DNA of 9,574 bases, taken from NCBI GenBank assembly GCA_003252195.1, contig QKFK01000235.1:1-9574 (forward strand), in the 5' to 3' direction. The notes under the pieces were generated by a model. The model searched no databases. It worked only from the letters and a program-made list of their open reading frames with translations, and was not told the origin of the DNA. This document shows, piece after piece, positions 1-6,207 of the stretch (its first letter is position 1; every line of letters starts with the position of its first letter). The position numbers were made by a program, and so were the translations under genes. Source of the stretch: Rhodospirillales bacterium. GTDB lineage: Bacteria; Pseudomonadota; Alphaproteobacteria; QKFK01; SZUA-500.

Positions 1-119
1 TTAGATTTCATAACGGTATTGGCAAAAGTTACCTGTCCGTCACCTGCAATTACTACTTCGCCGTTTTTGCGAACAGATAAGATAGTAGTGCCTCTCCATT
101 TTATAGAATTTTCTTCCAT
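1..119 (-). CDS. hslV: HslV, peptidase subunit of the HslUV (ClpYQ) protease, N-terminal part
   Basis: HslV is the threonine peptidase of the two-part HslUV ATP-dependent protease, which degrades misfolded and regulatory proteins in the cytoplasm. Only the first 39 codons are in the window and the gene runs off the left edge. The translation starts MEENSIKWRG and continues TTILSVRKNGEVVIAGDGQV, followed by TFANTVMKS. This is the family's N-terminal strand, with the conserved TTILSVRK and GDGQV blocks. By homology the catalytic nucleophile is the first Thr of the TT pair (Thr11), so a propeptide of about ten residues must be removed. The start is supported by an AAGGAAAA ribosome-binding site just upstream. 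It begins 10 bp after the stop of the DUF1178-like gene, so the two are probably co-transcribed. hslU would be expected beyond the edge but cannot be seen. Identity is confident despite the short fragment. Confidence 0.9.
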   Translation of the reverse strand, partial: MEENSIKWRGTTILSVRKNGEVVIAGDGQVTFANTVMKS

Positions 120-129
120 TTAATTTTCC

Positions 130-360
130 TTAGTTGGCGTGAGGGCAAGAACAGCAAGAGCTACAAGGCGAATTTTTTTCACCACAAGGGGCGGTGTTTG
201 CGCTAATAGCAGGAGCCATAATTGCTTTTTTAATTAAATTATTTCCGCATATCGGACATTTTAACATTTTTGAGGCTTGCTTTTCATCATATTCAGCTAT
301 ATTTGTAAACCATTCGTCAAAAACGTGGTTTTCTGCGCATTGTAGCGAATATTTAATCAT
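130..360 (-). CDS. Short DUF1178-like zinc-ribbon protein
   Basis: This 76-residue protein has no known function. The N-terminal half fits the DUF1178 family (a relative of the FmdB-type zinc ribbons). It shows C8 near the start (SLQCAENHVFDEWF), then C35-P-I-C38-G, then KKAIMAP at 44-50, which resembles the family's KALMAP block. C8, C35 and C38 could supply metal ligands. DUF1178 proteins are, from memory, usually about twice this length. Here the rest is replaced by a short Cys-rich tail with C59, C66, C69, C70 and C72, ending CPHAN, which looks more like FmdB-family tails. The start has an AAGAGG ribosome-binding site. It lies directly upstream of hslV in the same direction, so an operon is likely. 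The tail could add a metal site, but that is inference. An FmdB-family label is the main alternative. Confidence 0.7.
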   Translation of the reverse strand: MIKYSLQCAENHVFDEWFTNIAEYDEKQASKMLKCPICGNNLIKKAIMAPAISANTAPCGEKNSPCSSCCSCPHAN

Positions 361-415
361 AAAAAGCCTCTTATTATTAATTAACTTTATCCATTATTTA
401 GTGCTCGTAGCTTCT

Positions 416-430
416 TTAAGCAATATTTAA
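416..430. promoter_or_regulatory. Possible CtrA box (TTAA-N7-TTAA)
   Basis: The sequence TTAAGCAATATTTAA matches the full consensus of the alphaproteobacterial cell-cycle regulator CtrA. It lies in the gap between the hslV-side operon and dnaK, 48 bp before the dnaK -35 and 56 bp before the upstream gene's start. In AT-rich DNA this eight-base pattern can arise by chance about once per window, so support is weak. Confidence 0.25.
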
Positions 431-463
431 CCCATAAAAAATATAAAAAAGTTACTCTTGCGT

Positions 464-492
464 CTTGCGAGGGGTTTTTTATTGACCTATAT
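464..492 (+). promoter_or_regulatory. Heat-shock (RpoH, sigma-32 type) promoter of dnaK
   Basis: CTTG at 464-467, 18 bp, then CCTATAT at 486-492 matches the heat-shock promoter pattern described for alphaproteobacteria (CTTG-17/18-CYTAT-T). Transcription would start near 500 and give a leader of about 50 nt before dnaK. A second, housekeeping-like candidate (TTGATG-N16-TATACT, 503-530) lies downstream, but its start would fall inside the ribosome-binding site region. The leader has an AGAGAGG ribosome-binding site at 534-540. The match and its place before a classic heat-shock operon make this fairly convincing. Confidence 0.72.
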
Positions 493-550
493 ATTCATAA
501 AATTGATGAATTTTTTAACCAAACTATACTGCTAGAGAGGATATTATAAA

Positions 551-2476
551 ATGAGCAAAGTTATTGGTATTGACCTTGGTACTACCAACTCTTGTTTTGC
601 TATTATGGAAGGCAAAGACGCTAAAGTTATTGAAAATACTGAAGGCACAAGAACAACACCTTCTATCGTAGCTTTAACAGAAGGTGGCGAAAGATTAGTT
701 GGTCACCCTGCAAAACGTCAGGCTGTGACTAATCCTGAAAACACTTTTTTTGCAATTAAACGCTTAATTGGTCGTCGTTACGGTTCTGAAACAGTAGAAA
801 AAGACAAGAAACTTGTTCCTTATAAAATTGTATCTGGCGATAATGGCGATGCATGGGTTGAAGCTCGTGGCGAAAAATATGCTCCAAGCCAAATCTCAGC
901 GTTTGTTTTGCAAAAAATTAAAGAAGATGCTGAAGCTTACCTCGGTGAGCCTGTAACTCAAGCTGTTATTACTGTTCCTGCTTATTTTAACGATTCACAA
1001 CGTCAAGCAACTAAAGATGCTGGTAAAATTGCTGGCTTAGAAGTTTTGCGTATTATCAACGAACCAACAGCAGCAGCTCTTGCTTATGGTTTAGATAAAA
1101 AAGACGGCGGTGTTGTTGCTGTGTTTGACTTGGGCGGTGGTACATTTGATATCTCTGTTCTTGAAATTGGTGACGGCGTATTTGAGGTTAAATCAACCAA
1201 TGGTGACACATTCTTGGGTGGTGAAGACTTTGACCAACGTATCGTTGATTATTTAGCCGATGAGTTCAAAAAAGAAAATGGCATTGATTTGCGCAATGAC
1301 AGATTGGCTTTGCAAAGATTAAAAGAATCTGCAGAAAAAGCTAAAATTGAGCTTTCAAGCGCTATGCAAACAGAAATCAACCTTCCATTTATCACAGCTG
1401 ACCAAACAGGTCCTAAGCACTTGAACATTAAATTAACTCGTTCAAAATTAGAAACCTTGGTTGAAGATTTAATCGAAAGAACAATTGCTCCTTGTGCAAA
1501 TGCACTTAAAGATGCTGGTCTTAAAGCTAACGAGATTGATGAAGTTATCTTGGTTGGTGGTATGACACGTATGCCTAAGGTTCAAGAAAAAGTTAAAGAA
1601 TTCTTTGGTAAAGAACCACACAAAGGCGTTAACCCAGACGAAGTTGTTGCACTTGGTGCTGCAATTCAAGGTGGTGTGCTTAAAGGCGATGTTAAAGACG
1701 TTCTTCTTCTTGATGTTACTCCATTATCACTTGGTATTGAAACTTTGGGTGGTGTGTTTACACGTCTTATCGACAGAAATACAACTATTCCAACACGCAA
1801 ATCACAAGTATTCTCAACTGCAGAAGATGGTCAAACAGCGGTTACAATTAGAGTGTTCCAAGGTGAGCGTGAGATGGCAGCCGATAACAAATTGCTCGGT
1901 CAATTTGATTTAGTTGGCATTCCTCCTGCACCACGCGGCATGCCTCAAATTGAAGTTACTTTTGATATTGATGCTAACGGTATTGTTAATGTTTCTGCTA
2001 AAGATAAAGCTACAAACAAAGAACAAGCTATCCGCATTCAAGCTTCTGGTGGTTTGAGTGATGCAGACATTGATAAAATGGTTAAAGACGCAGAAGCAAA
2101 TGCATCTGCTGATAAAAAACGTAAAGAAGCTGTTGAAGCTAAAAACAAAGCAGAAAGCTTGATTCACACAACAGAAAAAACTCTTAAAGAGCATGGAGAT
2201 AAAATTCCAGAGGCTGATAAAGAGAAAATCAAAGAAGAAGTTGAAGCTTTGAAAAAAATTATTGATACAGCCGAAGCAGAAGAAATCAACTCTAAATGCG
2301 AAAGCTTGATGCAAACTTCTATGAAGTTAGGCGAAGCTATGTATAAAGCAGCACAAGAAGCAGGTGAAAATGCTGAAGCCGCAGCTGGTGCAAGCACTGC
2401 ATCTGGTGAAGAAGAAGCTCCTGCAGAGGAAAAAGTTGTTGATGCTGATTTTGAAGAAGTTAGCGATAATAAATAA
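551..2476 (+). CDS. dnaK: Chaperone protein DnaK (Hsp70)
   Basis: DnaK is the cytoplasmic Hsp70 chaperone. It binds exposed hydrophobic segments of clients and cycles between ATP and ADP states with DnaJ and GrpE. The 641-residue length is normal (E. coli 638). The nucleotide-binding domain shows GIDLGTTNS at 6-14, Lys70 in FFAIKRLIG, Pro143, EPTAAA at 171-176 and the DLGGGTFD loop with Thr198. These match the catalytic and interdomain positions known in E. coli. The linker VLLLDVT is at 384-390 and leads into the substrate-binding domain and the helical lid (about 505-610). The acidic tail ends with DADFEEV before SDNK, the usual bacterial C-terminal motif. AGAGAGG precedes the start by 10 nt. 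The gene heads an operon with dnaJ, 74 bp downstream, and is likely driven by the RpoH-type promoter. Nothing is broken. grpE is not in the window. Confidence 0.98.
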   Translation: MSKVIGIDLGTTNSCFAIMEGKDAKVIENTEGTRTTPSIVALTEGGERLVGHPAKRQAVTNPENTFFAIKRLIGRRYGSETVEKDKKLVPYKIVSGDNGDAWVEARGEKYAPSQISAFVLQKIKEDAEAYLGEPVTQAVITVPAYFNDSQRQATKDAGKIAGLEVLRIINEPTAAALAYGLDKKDGGVVAVFDLGGGTFDISVLEIGDGVFEVKSTNGDTFLGGEDFDQRIVDYLADEFKKENGIDLRNDRLALQRLKESAEKAKIELSSAMQTEINLPFITADQTGPKHLNIKLTRSKLETLVEDLIERTIAPCANALKDAGLKANEIDEVILVGGMTRMPKVQEKVKEFFGKEPHKGVNPDEVVALGAAIQGGVLKGDVKDVLLLDVTPLSLGIETLGGVFTRLIDRNTTIPTRKSQVFSTAEDGQTAVTIRVFQGEREMAADNKLLGQFDLVGIPPAPRGMPQIEVTFDIDANGIVNVSAKDKATNKEQAIRIQASGGLSDADIDKMVKDAEANASADKKRKEAVEAKNKAESLIHTTEKTLKEHGDKIPEADKEKIKEEVEALKKIIDTAEAEEINSKCESLMQTSMKLGEAMYKAAQEAGENAEAAAGASTASGEEEAPAEEKVVDADFEEVSDNK

Positions 2477-2493
2477 CAACGATTGTTAAAATC

Positions 2494-2531
2494 ATGTCAG
2501 CAGCACCCTAGAAATATGGTGTTGCTGACAT
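2494..2531 (+). repeat. dnaK-dnaJ intergenic stem-loop
   Basis: ATGTCAGCAGCACC (2494-2507) pairs with GGTGTTGCTGACAT (2518-2531) to give a 14-bp stem whose only non-Watson-Crick pair is a G-U at 2503/2522. The loop has 10 nt. No T-run follows, so it is not a standard intrinsic terminator. It sits 18 nt after the dnaK stop and 19 nt before the dnaJ start. The likely role is to protect the 3' end of the dnaK message or reduce read-through, so that more DnaK than DnaJ is made. The role is inference; the stem is directly visible. Confidence 0.7.
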
Positions 2532-2550
2532 CTTTGTAAAAAAGAGAATA

Positions 2551-3714
2551 ATGAGTAAGCAAGATTATTATGAGCTTTTGGGAGTAGGTAAAAGCGCTAA
2601 TGCAGATGAGCTTAAAAAAGCTTATCGCAAAATGGCTATGCAATTTCACCCAGACAGAAACCCTGGAAATAAAGAGGCCGAACAAAAGTTCAAAGATTTA
2701 AGCGAAGCCTATGAAGTTTTAAAAGACGAAAACAAACGCGCTGCCTATGACAGATATGGACATGCTGCTTTTGAGCAGGGTGCTGGTGGTTTTGGTGGTA
2801 ATGGCGGCTTCGGCTTTGGTGGATTTGACTTTAATTTCGGCGGAATGGGCGGAATGAGTGATATCTTTGAAGAAGTCTTTGGAGATTTTATGGGAGGAGG
2901 GCGCTCAAGCCGTTCTCAGGCTTATTCAAGCCACAAGGGACAAAGAGGGGCTGACTTACGCTATAATATGACTATTGACCTTGAGGAGGCCTTTACAGGA
3001 GCTTCTAAGATAATAGACATTCCAACTTCTATACAATGCGAAAAATGCCACGGTCACGGTACAAAAGACGGAAAACAACCGCCTGTGTGTGATACTTGTG
3101 GTGGACATGGTAAAGTTCGCATGCAACAAGGTTTCTTTACTATTGAAAGACCTTGCCCTGTTTGTGGTGGTTTTGGCAGAGCAATTAAAGATAAATGCCC
3201 AGATTGTCATGGCGCAGGCAGAATAGAAAAGAAAAAGAAGTTAGAAATTAAAATCCCTAAAGGGGTTGAAAGTGGAAACCGCATTAGGCTAAACCGTGAG
3301 GGTGAAGCAGGTATCAGAGGCGGTGAAGCAGGTGATTTATATATCTTTTTAGAGGTTAAAGAACATCAATTATTCCGCAGAGAAGGGGCTAATTTGTATT
3401 TTTCAATCCCTATTCCTATGAGCACAGCGATATTAGGCGGTGAGGTAGAAATACCTGGGATTGATGGAGTAAAAGAAACCCTAAAGGTAGATACAGGAAC
3501 TCAAACAGGACATCAATTTAGGTTAAAAAACAAGGGAATGAGCATATTAGATTCTGATAAGCGCGGAGACTTGTTTGTTAAGGTAAGGGTGGAAACTCCT
3601 GTAAACCTATCTAAGCGCCAAAAAGAGCTTATTAAAGAGTTTGTGGCTGAAGGCAAAGAATGTAGCCCCGAAAGCGATAGTTTTCTAGCCAAGCTTAAAG
3701 ATTTTCTTAAATAA
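2551..3714 (+). CDS. dnaJ: Chaperone protein DnaJ (Hsp40)
   Basis: DnaJ delivers unfolded clients to DnaK and stimulates its ATPase. The 387-residue protein has the full type I layout. The J domain (about 5-70) carries HPD at 33-35, which triggers the DnaK ATPase. A Gly/Phe-rich region (about 76-115) includes the MSDIFEEVFGDF segment. The zinc domain has four CxxCxGxG repeats starting at C163, C180, C202 and C216, which would bind two zinc ions. The C-terminal client-binding domains fill the rest. All eight zinc cysteines are present. The start is set by homology (MSKQDYYELLGV) and has only a modest ribosome-binding site, AAAGAGA at 2541-2547. Translation may therefore be weaker than for dnaK. 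It is co-transcribed with dnaK and ends 22 bp before a strong terminator hairpin. Confidence 0.98.
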   Translation: MSKQDYYELLGVGKSANADELKKAYRKMAMQFHPDRNPGNKEAEQKFKDLSEAYEVLKDENKRAAYDRYGHAAFEQGAGGFGGNGGFGFGGFDFNFGGMGGMSDIFEEVFGDFMGGGRSSRSQAYSSHKGQRGADLRYNMTIDLEEAFTGASKIIDIPTSIQCEKCHGHGTKDGKQPPVCDTCGGHGKVRMQQGFFTIERPCPVCGGFGRAIKDKCPDCHGAGRIEKKKKLEIKIPKGVESGNRIRLNREGEAGIRGGEAGDLYIFLEVKEHQLFRREGANLYFSIPIPMSTAILGGEVEIPGIDGVKETLKVDTGTQTGHQFRLKNKGMSILDSDKRGDLFVKVRVETPVNLSKRQKELIKEFVAEGKECSPESDSFLAKLKDFLK

Positions 3715-3736
3715 AATCTGATTTTAACCAATAAAT

Positions 3737-3769
3737 AAAGCCCCTAAACACTTAGGGGCTTTGTTATTA
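3737..3769. terminator. Intrinsic terminator after dnaJ, probably bidirectional
   Basis: AAAGCCCCTAA (3737-3747) and TTAGGGGCTTT (3752-3762) form a perfect 11-bp stem with a four-base ACAC loop. On the plus strand it is followed by GTTATTAG. On the minus strand the stem is followed by ATTTATTGG. It lies between the convergent dnaJ and the orphan minus-strand gene and can end both transcripts. Confidence 0.88.
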
Positions 3770-3788
3770 GATTAATTCATGAGTAATA

Positions 3789-3802
3789 TATCTGCGCAGA
3801 TA
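3789..3802. repeat. 14-bp perfect palindrome downstream of the orphan gene
   Basis: TATCTGCGCAGATA is a perfect 14-bp palindrome without a spacer, located 12 bp past the stop of the orphan minus-strand gene and 26 bp from the dnaJ terminator stem. With no loop it is a poor RNA hairpin and looks more like a dimeric protein-binding site. No known site is recognised, so the role is open. Confidence 0.4.
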
Positions 3803-3814
3803 CAGGGTAACATC

Positions 3815-5200
3815 TTAACGATGTTTGCCTTTTTGAGCAAATTGAGCTTTAGCAGCGCTATATTTCTCAAATGTTAGTTTTGCCATTTTTTGAGTTGAAG
3901 CTTTACTAAATTCGTTATTTCTTTCAGGTGTTACTTTCTTTAGTAATTTACCGCCATCTTTATTTGCAACCGCAAAAAAACCACCAACAACTTGTTCATT
4001 GCAACCTTTGCCAATAACCGAAATGTTGCCATCTTCTTTTGGTGTTGCAATTGAGCAGAAGGCTGATAAGGCTAAAACACGACCATTTTCAGTTGATAAA
4101 TCAACTTTTTTGCCTTGTCCTTCTAAGAATTTTGCAAAAGCATCTATATCTACTGATGAGGTGTCATTAGCTTGTGCTGTAAATGTCTTTTCATCAATAT
4201 TATTCATAGCGAGTTCAGCAGAGAAACCTTGTACAGCAACAAGCTTTTTACCTTTAAGCTCATTTGAGAAAACATAGCTGTTCACTTGTCTCTTTTCGCC
4301 GTTTTCTTCAAAGGTTTCTAGACGATTTCCATATACATATACATCTCTTGAATAGACGCCATTTTCTTGACCTGGTAAAAACACTGGAGCATCGGCAATA
4401 GATGTGCCTAGGCTTTGGGCGCTTTTGTTGAGTTCGATTGTACTAATGCCAAAAAAGTTTTTTTCTGCATATGATTGGTTTTCTTCCAATAAAGATATTA
4501 TTTGTAATACTTCTTTGCCACGCAAAGACTTAGAATCTGTTTCTTTGGCTATTTCTTTTAGGCTTTGACCTTTATCTATGGCATTCATTAAATGAAAGCC
4601 TGTCATAATATTTGCATCTAAAGGAGCTTTGGTTGAACCAATTTTCCCGTTTGGTGTAATGCATAGGCTGTTTATAAAAGCTTTTGTAGCATATTTATAC
4701 ATATCATGTTCGGAATCAGCTTTTAACTCATATCTATCAGAGGTTACATCAATTCGTGGTTCAGCTATCTTTGCAAATGTTTCAAAGCTTTTCATATAAT
4801 GAGCATTTACTTGTGCGGCTTTATGACGAAGGAAAGATTTTGCGCTTTCAACATACATGTTTTGATCAAGCTTATTAGATAAACTAACCCCAGATTGGGC
4901 AATAGATGTTTCAACATCTATAAATCTAAACTGAAATGTAGCAGCATTGCCTGTATATACCTTAGTTGGGTGCATAGCATCTGCAGATGAGTAATAATCA
5001 TCATATTCCCATAACTTATTGCTTTGCGCCTCATTAGTTACATTGATTGTTTTGGCTTCAATGTTTGCATCTTGAGCTTGGTTTTGAGCGCTTAAACCCA
5101 TAGTTGGTGCTGTAAGTGTGGCGCCAATAAGTGAATATTTTGCGATACCTCTTTTGATTTTGTTTATTTTTTGGTTTAATTTGCTTTGATTATTTGACAT
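3815..5200 (-). CDS. Predicted exported protein of unknown family, 461 residues
   Basis: I do not recognise this protein. It begins with a Lys-rich n-region (1-21) and a moderately hydrophobic stretch at about 22-38 (YSLIGATLTAPTMGLSA), with a plausible signal-peptidase cut after Ala38. The likely location is therefore periplasm or outside. There is no lipobox and no later membrane segment. The mature part is rich in Lys, Asn, Ala and Glu and appears mixed alpha/beta. It contains only three cysteines, C180, C382 and C400, of which the last two could form a disulfide. The end is basic (QKGKHR). The start is supported by GGAG 7 nt upstream and by a strong promoter in the short divergent gap. 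An overlapping ATG at 5205 in another frame stops after 9 codons. The gene separates dnaJ from dapB, is transcribed alone and ends at the shared terminator. Coding is likely; function is unknown. Confidence 0.85.
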   Translation of the reverse strand: MSNNQSKLNQKINKIKRGIAKYSLIGATLTAPTMGLSAQNQAQDANIEAKTINVTNEAQSNKLWEYDDYYSSADAMHPTKVYTGNAATFQFRFIDVETSIAQSGVSLSNKLDQNMYVESAKSFLRHKAAQVNAHYMKSFETFAKIAEPRIDVTSDRYELKADSEHDMYKYATKAFINSLCITPNGKIGSTKAPLDANIMTGFHLMNAIDKGQSLKEIAKETDSKSLRGKEVLQIISLLEENQSYAEKNFFGISTIELNKSAQSLGTSIADAPVFLPGQENGVYSRDVYVYGNRLETFEENGEKRQVNSYVFSNELKGKKLVAVQGFSAELAMNNIDEKTFTAQANDTSSVDIDAFAKFLEGQGKKVDLSTENGRVLALSAFCSIATPKEDGNISVIGKGCNEQVVGGFFAVANKDGGKLLKKVTPERNNEFSKASTQKMAKLTFEKYSAAKAQFAQKGKHR

Positions 5201-5221
5201 TTCATTGCTCCAGAAACAAAA

Positions 5222-5249
5222 TTGATGTGCTAACGGGGCGTATTATACC
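5222..5249 (+). promoter_or_regulatory. Candidate dapB promoter
   Basis: TTGATG at 5222-5227 and TATACC at 5244-5249, spaced by 16 bp, make a moderate housekeeping promoter. Transcription would start near 5256 and leave a leader of only about 13 nt that still contains the ribosome-binding site. It overlaps the minus-strand promoter of the orphan gene, so the two may compete. Confidence 0.35.
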
Positions 5250-5270
5250 ACATTTTTTAGAGGAAGTCAT
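5242..5270 (-). promoter_or_regulatory. Promoter of the orphan exported-protein gene
   Basis: On the minus strand, ATGACT (5270-5265) is followed by 17 bp and a perfect TATAAT (5247-5242). The -35 matches four of six bases of TTGACA, including TGAC. The start would be near 5235, giving a leader of about 35 nt. The -35 overlaps the ATG of the divergent dapB, so polymerase binding here covers the dapB start region. Confidence 0.65.
5259..5263 (+). promoter_or_regulatory. dapB ribosome-binding site that fixes its start
   Basis: AGAGG, followed by AAG, lies 5 nt before the ATG at 5269. The frame stays open upstream to an ATG at 5194, but that start overlaps the divergent gene, and residues before MKIAIAGVAGKMG do not belong to the Rossmann fold. 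Confidence 0.75.
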
Positions 5271-6066
5271 GAAAATAGCAATTGCAGGCGTAGCTGGTAA
5301 AATGGGAAAAATGATTTTTGCCGAGGTTATAAAAAATTCTGATATTGAGATTACAGGTGGAACTGAAGCCATGGGTTCGCCATTATTGGGCAAAGACATT
5401 GGAGAGCAAGCTGGTTTTGATAAAATAGGCGTTTGTGTTGTCGATAGTGCTGAAAAAGCTATTGAAAACGCGGATGTGCTAGTTGATTTTACAAGACCAA
5501 ATGTAACTTTGCAGAACCTTGAAGCAGCCCAAAAACATAAAGTTAATATGGTAATTGGCACTACAGGATTTACTAGTCAAGAGCAAAAAATTATTGAAGA
5601 TGCTAGCAAAAATATTGCAATTGTTCAGGCAACCAACATGAGTATGGGCGTAAACATTTTATTGTCATTGGTTGAAAAAATTGCTGAGACTCTAGATTCA
5701 TCTTACGATATTGAAATCTTAGAAATGCACCATAATAAAAAAGTTGATGCACCATCTGGCACTGCTTTAAGCTTGGGCAAAGCCGCAGCCAAAGGTCGCA
5801 AAACCACCCTAGAAAAAGATGCCTGCTATGCAAGAGAGGGCAACACTGGAGCCAGAGCACAAGGAGAAATTGGTTTTGCCACATTGCGTGGTGGTGATGT
5901 TGTGGGGGATCATACGGTTATTTTTGCAGGTGAGGGCGAAAGAATAGAGATAAGCCACAAAGCATCATCTAGAGTTGTTTTTTCTAAGGGAGCTGTAAAG
6001 GCCGCCAAATGGGTGGCAAGTAAAGAAGATGGATTGTATGATATGCAAGACGTTCTAGGCCTTTAA
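5269..6066 (+). CDS. dapB: 4-hydroxy-tetrahydrodipicolinate reductase
   Basis: DapB reduces 4-hydroxy-tetrahydrodipicolinate with NAD(P)H to tetrahydrodipicolinate in the diaminopimelate/lysine pathway, which feeds peptidoglycan and protein synthesis. The 265-residue length is typical. The N-terminal Rossmann motif is GVAGKMGKM at 6-14. VDFTRP and VIGTTGF follow, and then the catalytic and substrate-binding block EMHHNKKVDAPSGTA, the family signature with its His-His, Lys and SGT elements. GEIGFATLRGGDVVGDHTV and the SHKASSR segment complete the C-terminal domain. The start is chosen from homology and the ribosome-binding site; a 25-residue upstream extension is unlikely. In several alphaproteobacteria dapB lies close to dnaJ. 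Here a minus-strand orphan gene separates them, so dapB needs its own promoter. Confidence 0.97.
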   Translation: MKIAIAGVAGKMGKMIFAEVIKNSDIEITGGTEAMGSPLLGKDIGEQAGFDKIGVCVVDSAEKAIENADVLVDFTRPNVTLQNLEAAQKHKVNMVIGTTGFTSQEQKIIEDASKNIAIVQATNMSMGVNILLSLVEKIAETLDSSYDIEILEMHHNKKVDAPSGTALSLGKAAAKGRKTTLEKDACYAREGNTGARAQGEIGFATLRGGDVVGDHTVIFAGEGERIEISHKASSRVVFSKGAVKAAKWVASKEDGLYDMQDVLGL

Positions 6067-6092
6067 AAGCCGCTATATGAAAGCTAACAAGG

Positions 6093-6128
6093 ACATCTCT
6101 TCGCTATTAATATGAAGATGTTTTGATT
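6093..6128 (+). terminator. Possible weak terminator after dapB
   Basis: ACATC plus TTC (6093-6102, with a two-base TC bulge) pairs with GAAGATGT (6114-6121). The loop has 11 nt, and TTTGATTGTTTGG follows. It is 26 bp past the dapB stop. The bulge, long loop and broken T-run make it a modest candidate. Confidence 0.35.
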
Positions 6129-6162
6129 GTTTGGTAAAATAGATAAATTAAACTAAAACTAT

Positions 6163-6207
6163 AAATTAGCCTGACCAAGTACAATAAGTCGGGCTGATTT
6201 TATGTTT
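6163..6207 (+). terminator. Longer stem-loop, possible terminator or RNA element
   Basis: AAATTAGCCTGAC (6163-6175) pairs with GTCGGGCTGATTT (6188-6200). This is a 13-bp stem including two G-U pairs, with a 12-nt loop, followed by a T-rich TTATGTTT. The G-U pairs form only in plus-strand RNA (they would be A-C mismatches on the other strand), which points to a plus-strand transcript. It is about 96 bp beyond dapB, so it may be the true end of the dapB message. Confidence 0.5.

Noticed and set aside
194..430. 78-codon plus-strand frame opposite the DUF1178-like gene.
   Set aside because: It is antisense to a supported gene and shows no family signature or good ribosome-binding site.
461..480. 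CTTGCGAGGGG followed by a T-run as an intrinsic terminator of an upstream plus-strand gene.
   Set aside because: No complementary arm forms a stem here and no plus-strand gene precedes it.
1767..1775. TTATCGACA inside dnaK as a DnaA box.
   Set aside because: It departs from TTATNCACA at a key base, is isolated and lies inside a coding region.
1910..2397. Long minus-strand frames opposite the dnaK lid region.
   Set aside because: They are mirror frames of the lysine/glutamate/alanine-rich dnaK coding sequence, with compositions rich in Phe, Cys and Ser and no start signals.
5194..5268. 25-residue N-terminal extension of DapB.
   Set aside because: The extension crosses the divergent promoter and the start of the neighbouring gene; the ribosome-binding site and Rossmann motif place the start at 5269.
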